Source: Holzapfeliella floricola DSM 23037 = JCM 16512 (GTDB lineage: Bacteria; Bacillota; Bacilli; Lactobacillales; Lactobacillaceae). Taken from it: a stretch of 33,523 nucleotides of DNA. Positions 1-8,327 of the stretch are shown one piece after another (the first letter of the stretch is position 1; each line of letters starts with the position of its first letter). The position numbers and the translations under genes were made by a program. The stretch is taken from NCBI RefSeq assembly GCF_001436605.1, contig NZ_AYZL01000019.1, positions 45,160 through 78,682 on the forward strand, read 5' to 3'. The notes under the pieces were generated by a model. It was not told where the DNA came from, did no database searches, and was given only the letters and a program-made list of their open reading frames with translations.

Positions 1-80
1 TGGTAATTGTTCCACACTTTATTAAAAAATTGTTTACCTAAAAAATCGAAGGTTTGTAACGTCCCGATTGATAATTTCAT
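1..80 (-). CDS. Partial unknown gene, 5' end only, running off the left edge
   Basis: An open frame starts with ATG at 80 on the minus strand and stays open to the window edge (26 codons). An AAGGAG ribosome site lies about 10 bases upstream, which decides the start. The visible peptide begins MKLSIGTLQTFDFLGKQFF and is not recognised. It sits downstream of a leader with a very short ORF and a terminator-like hairpin on the same strand, so its expression may be attenuated. Nothing can be said about function from so little sequence. Confidence 0.5.
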   Translation of the reverse strand, partial: MKLSIGTLQTFDFLGKQFFNKVWNNY

Positions 81-122
81 TTAATGAATTTCTCCTTAAC
101 TTGCTAGGATTTGTGTATGAAT

Positions 123-159
123 GATAAAAAAGCATCAAAACAAGTCGATGCTTTTTATC
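123..159 (-). terminator. Terminator-like hairpin between the 13-codon ORF and the left-edge gene
   Basis: Arms 147-159 and 123-136 pair over about 13 bases with one bulged base, around a 10-base loop. Read on the minus strand the hairpin ends in a run of six T. It starts four bases after the stop codon of the short ORF and lies 43 bases before the next start codon. It may end the short transcript or work as an attenuator. Confidence 0.6.
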
Positions 160-163
160 GATT

Positions 164-205
164 TTATCTTAAATGGTCAAAAATGCCACGAATAAAGTCC
201 CACAT
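164..205 (-). CDS. 13-codon ORF with strong ribosome site, possible leader peptide
   Basis: ATG at 205 follows AAGGAGG with 7-bp spacing, one of the best ribosome sites in the window. The frame encodes MWDFIRGIFDHLR and stops at 164. The peptide is amphipathic and aromatic-rich, with no signal sequence. A terminator-like hairpin follows directly, then a gene on the same strand at 80. This order (short ORF, hairpin, gene) is that of translation-controlled attenuators, for example upstream of ribosome-protection or antibiotic-resistance genes, but a short secreted or signalling peptide is also possible. I do not recognise the peptide. Translation is inferred from the ribosome site alone. Confidence 0.45.
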   Translation of the reverse strand: MWDFIRGIFDHLR

Positions 206-262
206 ACAAAATCCTCCTTAACACTATAGTTGTCACTTAATTATAACTGTTATTGGCAAAAT

Positions 263-300
263 AAAAAAGAGGTTATTATAGACATAGTAACCTCTTTTTT
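263..300. terminator. Bidirectional terminator-like hairpin in the leader
   Basis: Arms of 13 bases (AAAAAAGAGGTTA and its complement TAACCTCTTTTTT) surround a 12-base loop, giving a T-run on either strand. On the minus strand it begins only about 20 bases after the predicted start of transcription from the promoter at 325-352, so it may be an early attenuator rather than the end of a gene. Confidence 0.6.
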
Positions 301-324
301 GTAAGATTTATTAATAGTATCTTC

Positions 325-352
325 ATTATAATATGTTTTAATTGTTTATCAA
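325..352 (-). promoter_or_regulatory. Promoter of the left-edge leader
   Basis: TTGATA (352-347) and TATAAT (330-325) are separated by 16 bases on the minus strand, a near-consensus vegetative promoter. Transcription would start near 318 and run through the hairpin at 263-300, the short ORF and the second hairpin into the gene starting at 80. Confidence 0.6.
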
Positions 353-642
353 GTTTATAAGTGGAATTATCTCAAACGAAAAATTCATGATAATAAAAAA
401 ACTATGAATAAATCTTATGCTGTAATAAGTCCCTTACACTAATGAATTTGTCTTCACATTATAATAAGAATAATGTTACCTTTATTATAAACAAAACTTA
501 AAAGTTACCCCCGAATAATATCATCCTGTTACTAAATGTAAAACAAAAGTAGTGTCATAACGAACAATTCTAACTATAAAACAAGTTTTATTAAAAGTGT
601 AGCTAAAAAAAAGAACTTGAGAATGCTACGTATCTTAGACAC
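353..642. other. AT-rich intergenic stretch with no recognised gene
   Basis: I find no ORF with a ribosome site and no RNA family that I recognise. The stretch has scattered TATAAT-like words but no convincing -35/-10 pair apart from the promoter at its left border. Confidence 0.5.
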
Positions 643-681
643 AAAAAACGCAAACTTTAGTTGTTAAGGTTTGCGTTTTTT
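643..681. terminator. Bidirectional terminator at the end of the XRE gene
   Basis: Arms 643-655 and 669-681 pair perfectly (AAAAAACGCAAAC with GTTTGCGTTTTTT) and give a T-run in both directions. The right arm overlaps the last codons of the XRE gene. Confidence 0.8.
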
Positions 682-1299
682 ATATAAAAATAAATGTCTG
701 GTATCAAATAAAACATACATACTAATGCTTAACAAAATAATTATGATTGTCTTTCCGACAATAGAGCCATTAAGATAATATACATTAGGTTGTTCTAAGA
801 TGATATTTCTGATCAGACCTGAAAATCCTAAAATTGAATTAATAAGCAAAACACCAATCAAAAAGAAAAGACTATTGCGCTTATAAATTCGTAATGTATT
901 GACAGGAAAGTTGCGAGAGATATGGTGGGAAGTTACTAGTGTGATAAATAACAAAATAAAACTAGTTAGTGGTATATTGATTACTTCTAACAATGTTAAA
1001 TACCCAATAAAGATGAATACCAACTGAACTAAGCAAAGATGCTTTAGTGAACTTTTTTCATGATTTTTCACAAATAAGTGCGGGATATACTTTTTAGCAT
1101 CTAAGTCTTTTTCAAGTAACTGATTGATAGGAATTTCAAATTGGTGGCTGAGTTTATTCAAAGTCTCAATATCTGGGAAACTTCTTTCTGTTTCCCAGCT
1201 TGAAATAGTTTTTCGAGAAACATTTAATATCTTGGCTAATTCTTCTTGTGTAAGTTCATTATCTGTTCTGATTTTTTTGATATTACGAGAAAACTTCAT
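664..1299 (-). CDS. XRE-family regulator with C-terminal membrane domain
   Basis: The first ~60 residues are a Cro/C1-type helix-turn-helix with the usual signatures (LTQEELAKILNVSRKTISSWE, given here only as key words: TQEELA, VSRKTISSWE, FPDIETL). Residues ~87-205 hold four hydrophobic segments, so the protein is probably membrane-anchored with a cytoplasmic DNA-binding head. Such proteins often repress themselves and a neighbour, and the membrane part may sense envelope state or a partner. AAGGA upstream supports the ATG at 1299. A promoter overlapped by an inverted repeat lies just upstream (1344-1373), which suggests autoregulation. The divergent neighbour at 1483 may be a target. Ligand and targets are unknown. 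Confidence 0.8.
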   Translation of the reverse strand: MKFSRNIKKIRTDNELTQEELAKILNVSRKTISSWETERSFPDIETLNKLSHQFEIPINQLLEKDLDAKKYIPHLFVKNHEKSSLKHLCLVQLVFIFIGYLTLLEVINIPLTSFILLFITLVTSHHISRNFPVNTLRIYKRNSLFFLIGVLLINSILGFSGLIRNIILEQPNVYYLNGSIVGKTIIIILLSISMYVLFDTRHLFLYKKRKP

Positions 1300-1343
1300 A
1301 AGTCATCCTTTAATAATCTTTAATTACAATAGTACGTACATAT

Positions 1344-1373
1344 TTAGTATATAAAAAATACTAATGATTTCAA
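1344..1373 (-). promoter_or_regulatory. Promoter of the XRE gene with overlapping inverted repeat
   Basis: On the minus strand TTGAAA (1373-1368) and TATACT (1351-1346) are 16 bases apart. The inverted repeat TTAGTAT/ATACTAA (1344-1350 and 1358-1364, 7-base spacer) covers the -10 and part of the spacer. That is the geometry of a repressor operator and fits autoregulation by the XRE protein. Confidence 0.5.
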
Positions 1374-1440
1374 AGTGAATTTTTATTAAGTTTAAGAAAA
1401 GGTAATCTTTTTAAGAAAACCTCTTTTTTATTAAAAAAAA

Positions 1441-1453
1441 ATGATATTATCAT
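1441..1453. repeat. 13-bp palindrome upstream of the gene at 1483
   Basis: ATGATATTATCAT is a perfect palindrome around one central base, 29 bases before the start codon at 1483. It may be an operator or part of the -10 region. Confidence 0.3.
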
Positions 1454-1482
1454 ATTAATCATTAACTTATTGGAGGTTTAAC

Positions 1483-1767
1483 ATGAAAAATATTGTTGAA
1501 ATTAAACAACGTGATAGTATTCAAATGTCACAAACCGATTCAAGAAGTTGGAAAATAACAGACGAAGGACAAAGTTATAATTTGTTAAAACAACGAGGTA
1601 TTAGGCTGGAAGATTGGTTTTATGACAATCAGCACATTATTCCCCAGACTATTTATTTCAATAATAATGAATTATTTATGTATTCAACATTTTTAGAATT
1701 GGGTGAAAATATAGCTATTTTAGAAGACTTTATTAAAGAAAAATTTGGAGACTTGCTAATGGTTTAA
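1483..1767 (+). CDS. Small protein of unknown function (94 aa)
   Basis: ATG follows TTGGAGG with good spacing, so the start is well supported. The product is soluble, with no signal peptide or membrane segment, and is rich in Asn, Gln and aromatic residues (YDNQHIIPQTIYFNNNELF near the middle). I do not recognise a family. It is divergent from the XRE regulator, and the shared intergenic region carries two palindromes, so the two may be co-regulated. A weak hairpin with AATAAC/GTTATT arms follows at about 1795-1826. Confidence 0.6.
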   Translation: MKNIVEIKQRDSIQMSQTDSRSWKITDEGQSYNLLKQRGIRLEDWFYDNQHIIPQTIYFNNNELFMYSTFLELGENIAILEDFIKEKFGDLLMV

Positions 1768-1910
1768 TATTTTTTAGTGTAAGTATATTTGCGAATAACT
1801 TTATTTTAAAACGTTATTTTTGTGGATTATTAACATAAGGGTTAGTATTACCGATGTAAGAATAAAACATTAATTACTTTGATGTTATTTAAAACAGAGG
1901 TGACAAGTTT

Positions 1911-2183
1911 ATGCAGGAAACACAGTGTAATAATAATGACTTAGCTCTTGATTTTATCGAAGAATTAGCCTATTTACGATTAAAATATGAACAGCAACTT
2001 GGACATGATAATAAAAGTGATTACGATTTAGGCTATAGCCAAGCTTTGGAAAACATGGTTAACAGTCAAAAAATACATCACTATCCAGAAAAAATGCCCA
2101 GTTTAAGTCACTTACCCCAAACGCTGACAAAAGATTCAATCAAAAATTATAAGCGTGGATATCATGATGGATTAGCAATATAA
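1911..2183 (+). CDS. Small protein of unknown function with duplicated GY motif (90 aa)
   Basis: ATG follows AGAGGTGA at about 9 bases. The product is soluble and charged. It carries two related motifs, DYDLGYSQAL near residue 39 and NYKRGYHDGL at the C-terminus, both of the form Y-x-x-G-Y-x-x-(A/G)-L, so it may hold an internal repeat or two equivalent helices. I do not recognise a family. A terminator follows directly at 2188. It may be transcribed separately from the gene at 1483. Confidence 0.55.
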   Translation: MQETQCNNNDLALDFIEELAYLRLKYEQQLGHDNKSDYDLGYSQALENMVNSQKIHHYPEKMPSLSHLPQTLTKDSIKNYKRGYHDGLAI

Positions 2184-2187
2184 GTTG

Positions 2188-2217
2188 AAAGGTTCAAATT
2201 AAAGAGCCTTTTTATTT
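2188..2217 (+). terminator. Terminator after the gene at 1911
   Basis: AAAGGTTC (2188-2195) pairs with GAGCCTTT (2204-2211), including one G-T pair, around an 8-base loop, and is followed by a T-rich tail. Confidence 0.6.
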
Positions 2218-2221
2218 TTTG

Positions 2222-2250
2222 TTGATATCATTAAATTAAAATGATAAAAT
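2222..2250 (+). promoter_or_regulatory. Promoter of the ABC-transporter remnant
   Basis: TTGATA (2222-2227) and TAAAAT (2245-2250) are 17 bases apart. The remnant's ribosome site and start codon follow within 40 bases. Confidence 0.55.
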
Positions 2251-2289
2251 TAATCTTAAACTTATTTAAAAAGTGGAGGGAGGTTATTT

Positions 2290-2947
2290 ATGAGCTACAT
2301 TATGGTGAATCATGTCAGTTACGACTATCAAACTTATCAAAAAAGATCGGGAATCAAAGCAGCAATATATGACTTCTACTTATCAATTTTTATTTATTGC
2401 CGCACACGAAAGCTTAGCTGAAGATATCGTATCAGGCGATTTAGATTATATTTTTTTAAGACCTTTGAACTCTTATTTTTACTATGCTTTAAGAAAATTA
2501 GATTTTCCAAGCTTGATAAACCTCATTATTTATTTACCCTTTACTGTATTTTTGATTACTCAGTTTCATATAGGATTGATTCAATGGATAATAGTCGGAC
2601 TATTTTATCTCATAGGAATTTTATTTATTTTTTCATTGAATCAAATTGTCGTTGAAGTTGCTTTTTTTAAGGACAATCTAACAGCGTTGAATGGTGTTCC
2701 AGAATATTTGATTGATTCGGCTAATCGGCCACAAGGCATTTATCCTTCAAAAATCAGATTAATTCTTATTTATTTGATTCCAGTGTTATCATTGTCAAAT
2801 GGACTAATTTATTTAGTAACAACAGACAGTTATGTTAATCTAGGTATTAAAATGTTAGTATCTTTAATATTAATGACATTTATATTTTTTATAGTTTCAT
2901 ATTTATTATGGCAAAAAGGAATTAAAAATTATATTTCTGCCAATTAA
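2290..2947 (+). pseudogene. ABC exporter remnant: ATPase start joined out of frame to permease C-terminus
   Basis: A strong GGAGGGAGG site precedes ATG at 2290. This frame reads MSYIMVNHVSYDYQTYQKRS and then GIKAAIYDF, which looks like the beginning of a NatA-type ABC ATPase, and stops at 2421 after 43 codons. From about 2378, in another frame, the sequence encodes the C-terminal ~190 residues of an ABC-2 permease of the YheC type (PF06182-like), with SGDLDYIFLRPLN followed by hydrophobic segments and a natural stop at 2947. An open frame from ATG 2312 covers the permease part, but its first ~20 residues are ATPase DNA read out of frame. The simplest reading is one deletion with a junction near 2377 that removed most of the ATPase and the permease N-terminus. 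Without a nucleotide-binding domain it should not transport. The family calls are from memory of motifs. Confidence 0.7.
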
Positions 2948-2977
2948 AATGAGGTGCGATTGCACCTCATTTTAATT
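2942..2977 (+). terminator. Strong terminator after the ABC remnant
   Basis: Sixteen-base perfect arms (2942-2957 and 2962-2977) around a GATT loop, followed by a T-rich tail. The core is GAGGTGC/GCACCTC. It can work in both directions. Confidence 0.8.
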
Positions 2978-3037
2978 ATTTTTTACTTCTGGGAATAATG
3001 ATTTTCAGAAGTTATTTGTTTTTTTGAATTTAATAAC

Positions 3038-3089
3038 TATTTTTAATTTAAGTTTTAAATTAAAAATAAATGGATAACTATTATATAAT
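3038..3089 (+). promoter_or_regulatory. AT-rich inverted repeat and -10 upstream of galE
   Basis: TATTTTTAATTTA (3038-3050) and its exact complement (3056-3068) form a 13-bp inverted repeat with a 5-base spacer. A TATAAT at 3084-3089 could be the -10 box; the matching -35 position (3061-3066) lies in the right arm and is a poor match to TTGACA. The repeat may be an operator or simply AT-rich structure. Confidence 0.35.
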
Positions 3090-3189
3090 AGGTAGAAAGA
3101 CGTTATTAAGTATTGCTAAAGAAAATTGTTATTTTAAATTTGATATATTACAATAAAACAGATGTATTGATACAAAAGGAGATTAAATA

Positions 3190-4170
3190 ATGGCAATTTT
3201 AGTTTTAGGTGGTGCCGGCTATATCGGATCACAAATGGTCAAAGAATTAACTGAACAAAATGAAGAGGTCGTTGTCGTTGATAACTTAAGTAGAGGGCAC
3301 CGATACGCTATTAATCAACAAGCTAAATTTTATGAAGGTGATATTCGAGACACTGACTTTTTAAGTCACGTTTTTGTCAAAGAAAATATTGAAGCAGTTA
3401 TTCATTTTTGTGCAGACAGTGTCGTGCCAGAATCTGTTGTGAATCCGCTTAAATACTTCGATAACAATGTGAATGGATTGATCAAATTGCTAGAAGTAAT
3501 GGTTCAATTTAATGTTAAAAAACTGATTTTTTCTTCAACAGCGGCAGTTTATGGTATGCCAAAAACGATGCCAATTAAAGAAACTGACCCAACTAACCCA
3601 ATCAATCCGTATGGCCAAAGCAAATTAATGATGGAACAAATTATGAAGTGGGCTGAACAAGCTTATGGTATTAAATATGTTGCCTTACGTTACTTCAATG
3701 TTGCGGGTGCGAGTTTAGATGGTAAGTTAGGCGAAGATCACAATCCAGAAACACATCTTATTCCTATCGTTTTAGAAGCTGCTGATGGTGTTCGAGATAA
3801 AGTTCAAATGTTTGGAAATGATTACAATACACGTGATGGTTATAATGTTCGTGATTATGTTCACGTTATTGATTTAGCGCACGCACATTATTTAAGCTTA
3901 AACTATCTTGATAATGGTGGTAAAAGTGATGTCTTTAACTTAGGATCTAAGACAGGATTTACAGTTAAGGAAATTGTTGAAGCTGCTCGTGAAATTACTG
4001 GGCAATCAATTGTAGCAAAAGATGCCCCAAGACGTGGTGGAGATCCAGATGAACTTGTAGCCGACAGCACAAAAGCCGAAAAAGTTCTAAAATGGCACCC
4101 TGAACATACAAATCTAGAAACCATTATTTCAACCGCATTTGAATGGACGAAAAATAGACAAAAAAAATAA
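3190..4170 (+). CDS. galE: UDP-glucose 4-epimerase
   Basis: This cytoplasmic enzyme interconverts UDP-glucose and UDP-galactose using bound NAD+. It serves the Leloir pathway and supplies precursors for galactose-containing wall polysaccharides. The 326-residue product is the usual length for the short-chain dehydrogenase-type epimerases. The NAD-binding GGAGYIGS motif is at residues 7-14, the SST triad serine near 116, and the catalytic YGQSK pair is Tyr141/Lys145. AAGGAG upstream supports the ATG. No galK, galT or galM is adjacent and the gene is flanked by terminators, so it is probably a single-gene unit. Substrate range (UDP-Gal or UDP-GalNAc) cannot be read from the sequence. Confidence 0.95.
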   Translation: MAILVLGGAGYIGSQMVKELTEQNEEVVVVDNLSRGHRYAINQQAKFYEGDIRDTDFLSHVFVKENIEAVIHFCADSVVPESVVNPLKYFDNNVNGLIKLLEVMVQFNVKKLIFSSTAAVYGMPKTMPIKETDPTNPINPYGQSKLMMEQIMKWAEQAYGIKYVALRYFNVAGASLDGKLGEDHNPETHLIPIVLEAADGVRDKVQMFGNDYNTRDGYNVRDYVHVIDLAHAHYLSLNYLDNGGKSDVFNLGSKTGFTVKEIVEAAREITGQSIVAKDAPRRGGDPDELVADSTKAEKVLKWHPEHTNLETIISTAFEWTKNRQKK

Positions 4171-4198
4171 GAGATCATTATCGATCTCTTATTTTTTT
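4161..4198. terminator. Bidirectional terminator shared by galE and pyrD
   Basis: Sixteen-base arms (4161-4176 and 4183-4198) with an ATTATC loop have an A-run before and a T-run after, so they can end both the galE transcript and the convergent pyr operon. The stop codons of both genes touch or lie in the hairpin. Confidence 0.85.
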
Positions 4199-5132
4199 AC
4201 ATTGTTTTCAATTGACCTTTAAACTCATCAATACTTTGATAACCTTTTTCATTCATAATCATCAGTAATTCATGTTGTAATTTCTCAAAAAGGCCAATTC
4301 CTTGTCGTTGGAGTTCTGTTCCAACAGAAACTAGGTCAGCTCCACATAATATATGCGCAAAAACCTCTTCTCCACTGGTCACACCACCAGTCCCAATAAT
4401 TTTAATATCTGGATTTAATCGTTCGCGAAAAGCGCGGACATTCGCAAGTGCTGTCGGAAGAATCATCGCACCTCCTAGGCCACCGAAACCTTTTTTAGGT
4501 TTAATGACTGAAGCTTCAGTTTCCACATCAACATATAATCCATTGCCAATTGAATTCACTGAGTTAATATGTGATAGCGGAAATTGGTTTAAGATATCAG
4601 CCATTTGATCAAAATGGGCAAAATCAAAGTAAGGCGGTAATTTGACACCTAATGGTTTTTTGAAGAATTTGAAGACTTCGGTTAAAATCTGGTGAGTTGT
4701 TTCAAAATCGTAAGCGACCTGAGGTTTGCCCACAACATTTGGACAGGATAAGTTAAACTCTGTGATTCCTTGAAAATCTGAATCTTGAACTCGTTTTAAA
4801 AGTTCAATTCCTTCAGTCATTGATAGACTAGCCACTGATAAAATAACGGGTTTTTGTGAGTGGTCTTGACTAACATAGTCTAAGTAGTAGTCAAATCCGT
4901 TATTCGGTAACCCCATAGAATTGATAGAACCTTGCTCAAATTCGTAGTAAGAAGGTTTAGGGTTTCCTGTTCTGACTTCTTTAGTCGAACTTTTAGTTAC
5001 AGCAGTTGCAACGTAGGGGGAAGCTAACAGTTCGGCTAGTTCTTCTTTTGTTTGACAATGGACACCTGAAGCGTTAGCTAAAATACCTTCAAAATTAATA
5101 TCAGCAATGGTTGCGTGTAAACGATTGGTCAT
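4197..5132 (-). CDS. pyrD: Dihydroorotate dehydrogenase, class 1A (fumarate-type)
   Basis: This FMN enzyme oxidises dihydroorotate to orotate in UMP synthesis. Class 1A enzymes are soluble homodimers that use fumarate as electron acceptor, as in Lactococcus lactis PyrDA. The 311-residue length, the NLSCPN motif with catalytic Cys at residue 130, and the [10 protein letters not shown] segment match that class. Class 1B would have Cys too but needs the PyrK partner, which is absent here; class 2 uses Ser and a membrane-binding N-terminus. It is the last gene of the pyr operon, 12 bases after carB, and ends in a terminator. Confidence 0.95.
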   Translation of the reverse strand: MTNRLHATIADINFEGILANASGVHCQTKEELAELLASPYVATAVTKSSTKEVRTGNPKPSYYEFEQGSINSMGLPNNGFDYYLDYVSQDHSQKPVILSVASLSMTEGIELLKRVQDSDFQGITEFNLSCPNVVGKPQVAYDFETTHQILTEVFKFFKKPLGVKLPPYFDFAHFDQMADILNQFPLSHINSVNSIGNGLYVDVETEASVIKPKKGFGGLGGAMILPTALANVRAFRERLNPDIKIIGTGGVTSGEEVFAHILCGADLVSVGTELQRQGIGLFEKLQHELLMIMNEKGYQSIDEFKGQLKTM

Positions 5133-5144
5133 GTGTAAACTCCT

Positions 5145-8100
5145 TTAATAAACTTCGGTCACTTCTAGTTGGTCAACAGTTGTCTTTAAAATGGATAGAT
5201 AAACATTGATAGTATCGAGTGCTGTAAATAAACTCAGATTATCTTCAATAGCAGCGCTTCTGATTAAGTGATTTTGAGCAGAATCTAAATCAACATTGTC
5301 ACAAGTATTAATCACTATTTCGACTTCTTTTTGACGTAAATAAGCTAAAGCATCTGTTGCAAGTTCTGACTCGCTTGCTAATTCAGATTCAATTCCTGCT
5401 TCTTTTAAAATCGTGTAATTACTATTAATAGCGAGCAATTTGAATCCTTTCTCAATTAATTCTTGGGCTACTTTGGTTAGGGCATTGGGATTTTGAGGAT
5501 CCATAGCCAGTAAAACAGTGCCGTTATTGATGACTTTAATTCCAGCACCAACAAATGCTTTATATAACGCCTCTTGATAAGTTCGGCCTGTTCCCATCAC
5601 TTCACCTGTTGATTTCATCTCTGGTCCAAGCAAAGTATTAATATTATGGATTTTATTAAAACTGAAAACAGGTGCTTTAACATGAATTAATTCTGTTTCA
5701 GGTAAGACTCCATCTTTAAACCCTAACTCACTAAGTTTTTGACCTAACATCACTTGCGTTGCCAGTTGTGCTAGAGGGGTATTCGTGATTTTTGAGATAA
5801 ATGGTACAGTTCGAGAAGCACGTGGGTTAACTTCAATCACGTAAGCAATATCATCTTTGATCACGAACTGAATATTCATCATGCCAATGATTTGCAGTTC
5901 TTTGGCTAACTTAATGGCGGCCGTTGTCATCTGGTCTTTAACTGATTGTGATAGCCGTTGAGTGGGATAAACCACCATTGAATCACCTGAGTGCACGCCG
6001 GCTTTTTCAATATGTTCCATAATTCCTGGAATAACAGCTGTTTTGCCATCAGATAACACATCAACTTCAGCTTCAAAACCTTCAAGATAATCATCAATAA
6101 GTACCGGATGGTCATGTGAAACCGCAACTGCTCGAGTCATATAATTAATCAGTTCTTTATCAGACTGAACGACCGCCATACCACGTCCACCTAGCACATA
6201 AGAAGGTCGAACTAACACCGGATAACCAATGGTATTAGCAATGGTAACCGCTTCTTCGACTGTCGTTGCAGTATCACCTTTTGGTTGAGCTAAACGCGCA
6301 TTTTGAATCACTTGATTAAATAAGTCACGGTCTTCGGCCCGATTTATATCCTCAACTGTCGTCCCAAGAATATTCACGCCATGGTCTTGGAGTTTTTTGG
6401 CTAAATTGATACTGGTTTGACCACCAAATTGCACTACAACACCCATGGGCTGTTCTAAATCAATAATGTTCAAAATATCTTCTAAATCGAGTGGTTCAAA
6501 ATACAGTTTATCTGAAATAGAAAAGTCAGTGGAAACTGTTTCAGGGTTGGAATTGACGATGATGGCTTCATAACCCAGTTTTTGAATTGCCTTGACACTA
6601 TGAACCGTCGCATAATCAAATTCGACCCCTTGTCCGATTCGAATAGGACCTGAACCTAACACTAAGACGGACTTTTTATCAGAAGCGGTAGATTCATTTT
6701 TATAATCATAAGTTGAGTAGTAGTAAGGCGTTTTTGATTCAAATTCACCTGCCACTGTATCAACCATTTTATAAGCTGGTATAACCCCTGCTTCTTTTCT
6801 TAATTGACGGATTTCTTCAGTTGTAGAATTGGTATAGTGGGCGATTGTTTTGTCAGTAAAGCCATTTTCTTTAGCGGTTTTGATTAGGGAAATATCAATT
6901 TTTTGTACTTGAAGAGCTTTTGCAATTTCTAAAATATGAAGCAGTTTATCTAAAAAGAACACATTAATTTGGGTTAAATCAGCTAACTCATCAATATCAA
7001 TCCCACGACGCAAGAGTTCAAATAATATAAATAATCGATCATCTGTCGCAGGATTGAGTTTCTTCATTAAATCAGTAGTTGCAATCGTTTCATAATTGAT
7101 ATCTTCAATTCCTGTAATTTCAATTTCAAGTGAACGAATTGCCTTTTGAATGGATTCTTCAAAGTTACGGCCAATAGCCATGACTTCACCAGTGGCTTTC
7201 ATTTGTGTCCCTAGCGTGTTATCCGCAGTTGGGAATTTATCAAAGGGCCATCTTGGAATTTTAGTGACAACATAATCCATAGCTGGTTCAAAGTTTGTGA
7301 CGGTTGTTTTGGTAATTGGGTTTTTAATTTCATTTAAAGAGTAACCTACGGCGATCTTAGCTGCAATTTTTGCAATAGGATACCCTGTCGCTTTTGAAGC
7401 AAGGGCTGATGAACGCGACACTCGCGGATTAACTTCAATAATATAATACTGCAAGCTTTTTGGGTCTAATGCCATTTGAACATTACAACCCCCCTCAATT
7501 TTAAGGGCTTTGATAATCTTGATTGCTGAATCTCGCATCATTTGATATTCACGGTCTGATAAGGTTTGCACGGGTGAGGTCACAATTGAATCACCAGTGT
7601 GTACCCCAACTGGATCAATATTTTCCATGGAAGCAACAATTAAAGTATTGTCTTCATGATCTCTCATCACTTCAAATTCAATTTCTTTAAATCCCGAAAT
7701 AGATTTCTCCACCAAAACTTGATTAACTGGCGAAAGTTCTAAACCGTTAGTCACAATTTCTTCAAGTTCTTTATCACTATGGGCAAAGCCACCACCTGTA
7801 CCGCCTAAGGTATAAGCTGGTCTAATCACTAAAGGATAGTCAATTTGACGGGCAATCGCTTTAGATTCAACTAAGGTATTGGCAATCGCTGACTCAGGAA
7901 CTGGTTCATGCAAGTGCTCCATTAACTGCTTAAATTTGTCACGATCTTCTGCTTCTTCAATGGTATGTAAGTTAATACCTAGTACTTCAACGTTATACTC
8001 AGTTAACACACCAGAATCAGCGAGTTCTTTAGCCATATTAAGTCCGGTTTGACCACCTAAAGTGGCTAAAATCGCATCAGGACGTTCTTTTTCAATGACT

Positions 8101-8327
8101 TTTGTTACAAAATCTAATGTAATAGGTTCAATATAGACTTTATCGGCAATATCATGGTCAGTCATAATGGTGGCAGGATTTGAATTAATTAAGACCACTT
8201 CATAACCGTCTTCTTTTAGTGATAAGCAAGCTTGTGAGCCTGAGTAATCAAATTCTGCTGCTTGACCAATAATAATCGGTCCAGAACCAATTACCAGAAT
8301 TTTTTTAATATCTGAACGTTTAGGCAT
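5145..8327 (-). CDS. carB: Carbamoyl-phosphate synthase large subunit
   Basis: With CarA it makes carbamoyl phosphate from bicarbonate, glutamine-derived ammonia and two ATP, the first step of pyrimidine (and arginine) synthesis. The 1060-residue product shows the two homologous ATP-grasp halves: the first opens with [19 protein letters not shown], the second near residue 555 with [18 protein letters not shown]. The C-terminal ~130 residues are the allosteric/MGS-like domain that in this family responds to UMP or PRPP. ATG at 8327 follows AAGGAGA and overlaps the carA stop by 8 bases, indicating translational coupling. Its place between carA and pyrD, under PyrR attenuation, makes it the pyrimidine-specific copy (pyrAB). 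Confidence 0.97.
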   Translation of the reverse strand: MPKRSDIKKILVIGSGPIIIGQAAEFDYSGSQACLSLKEDGYEVVLINSNPATIMTDHDIADKVYIEPITLDFVTKVIEKERPDAILATLGGQTGLNMAKELADSGVLTEYNVEVLGINLHTIEEAEDRDKFKQLMEHLHEPVPESAIANTLVESKAIARQIDYPLVIRPAYTLGGTGGGFAHSDKELEEIVTNGLELSPVNQVLVEKSISGFKEIEFEVMRDHEDNTLIVASMENIDPVGVHTGDSIVTSPVQTLSDREYQMMRDSAIKIIKALKIEGGCNVQMALDPKSLQYYIIEVNPRVSRSSALASKATGYPIAKIAAKIAVGYSLNEIKNPITKTTVTNFEPAMDYVVTKIPRWPFDKFPTADNTLGTQMKATGEVMAIGRNFEESIQKAIRSLEIEITGIEDINYETIATTDLMKKLNPATDDRLFILFELLRRGIDIDELADLTQINVFFLDKLLHILEIAKALQVQKIDISLIKTAKENGFTDKTIAHYTNSTTEEIRQLRKEAGVIPAYKMVDTVAGEFESKTPYYYSTYDYKNESTASDKKSVLVLGSGPIRIGQGVEFDYATVHSVKAIQKLGYEAIIVNSNPETVSTDFSISDKLYFEPLDLEDILNIIDLEQPMGVVVQFGGQTSINLAKKLQDHGVNILGTTVEDINRAEDRDLFNQVIQNARLAQPKGDTATTVEEAVTIANTIGYPVLVRPSYVLGGRGMAVVQSDKELINYMTRAVAVSHDHPVLIDDYLEGFEAEVDVLSDGKTAVIPGIMEHIEKAGVHSGDSMVVYPTQRLSQSVKDQMTTAAIKLAKELQIIGMMNIQFVIKDDIAYVIEVNPRASRTVPFISKITNTPLAQLATQVMLGQKLSELGFKDGVLPETELIHVKAPVFSFNKIHNINTLLGPEMKSTGEVMGTGRTYQEALYKAFVGAGIKVINNGTVLLAMDPQNPNALTKVAQELIEKGFKLLAINSNYTILKEAGIESELASESELATDALAYLRQKEVEIVINTCDNVDLDSAQNHLIRSAAIEDNLSLFTALDTINVYLSILKTTVDQLEVTEVY

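Noticed and set aside
2312-2947. Intact 211-aa membrane protein starting at 2312
   Set aside because: No ribosome site for this ATG, and its first ~20 residues are the out-of-frame reading of an ABC ATPase start that has a strong ribosome site at 2290; treated as a pseudogene.
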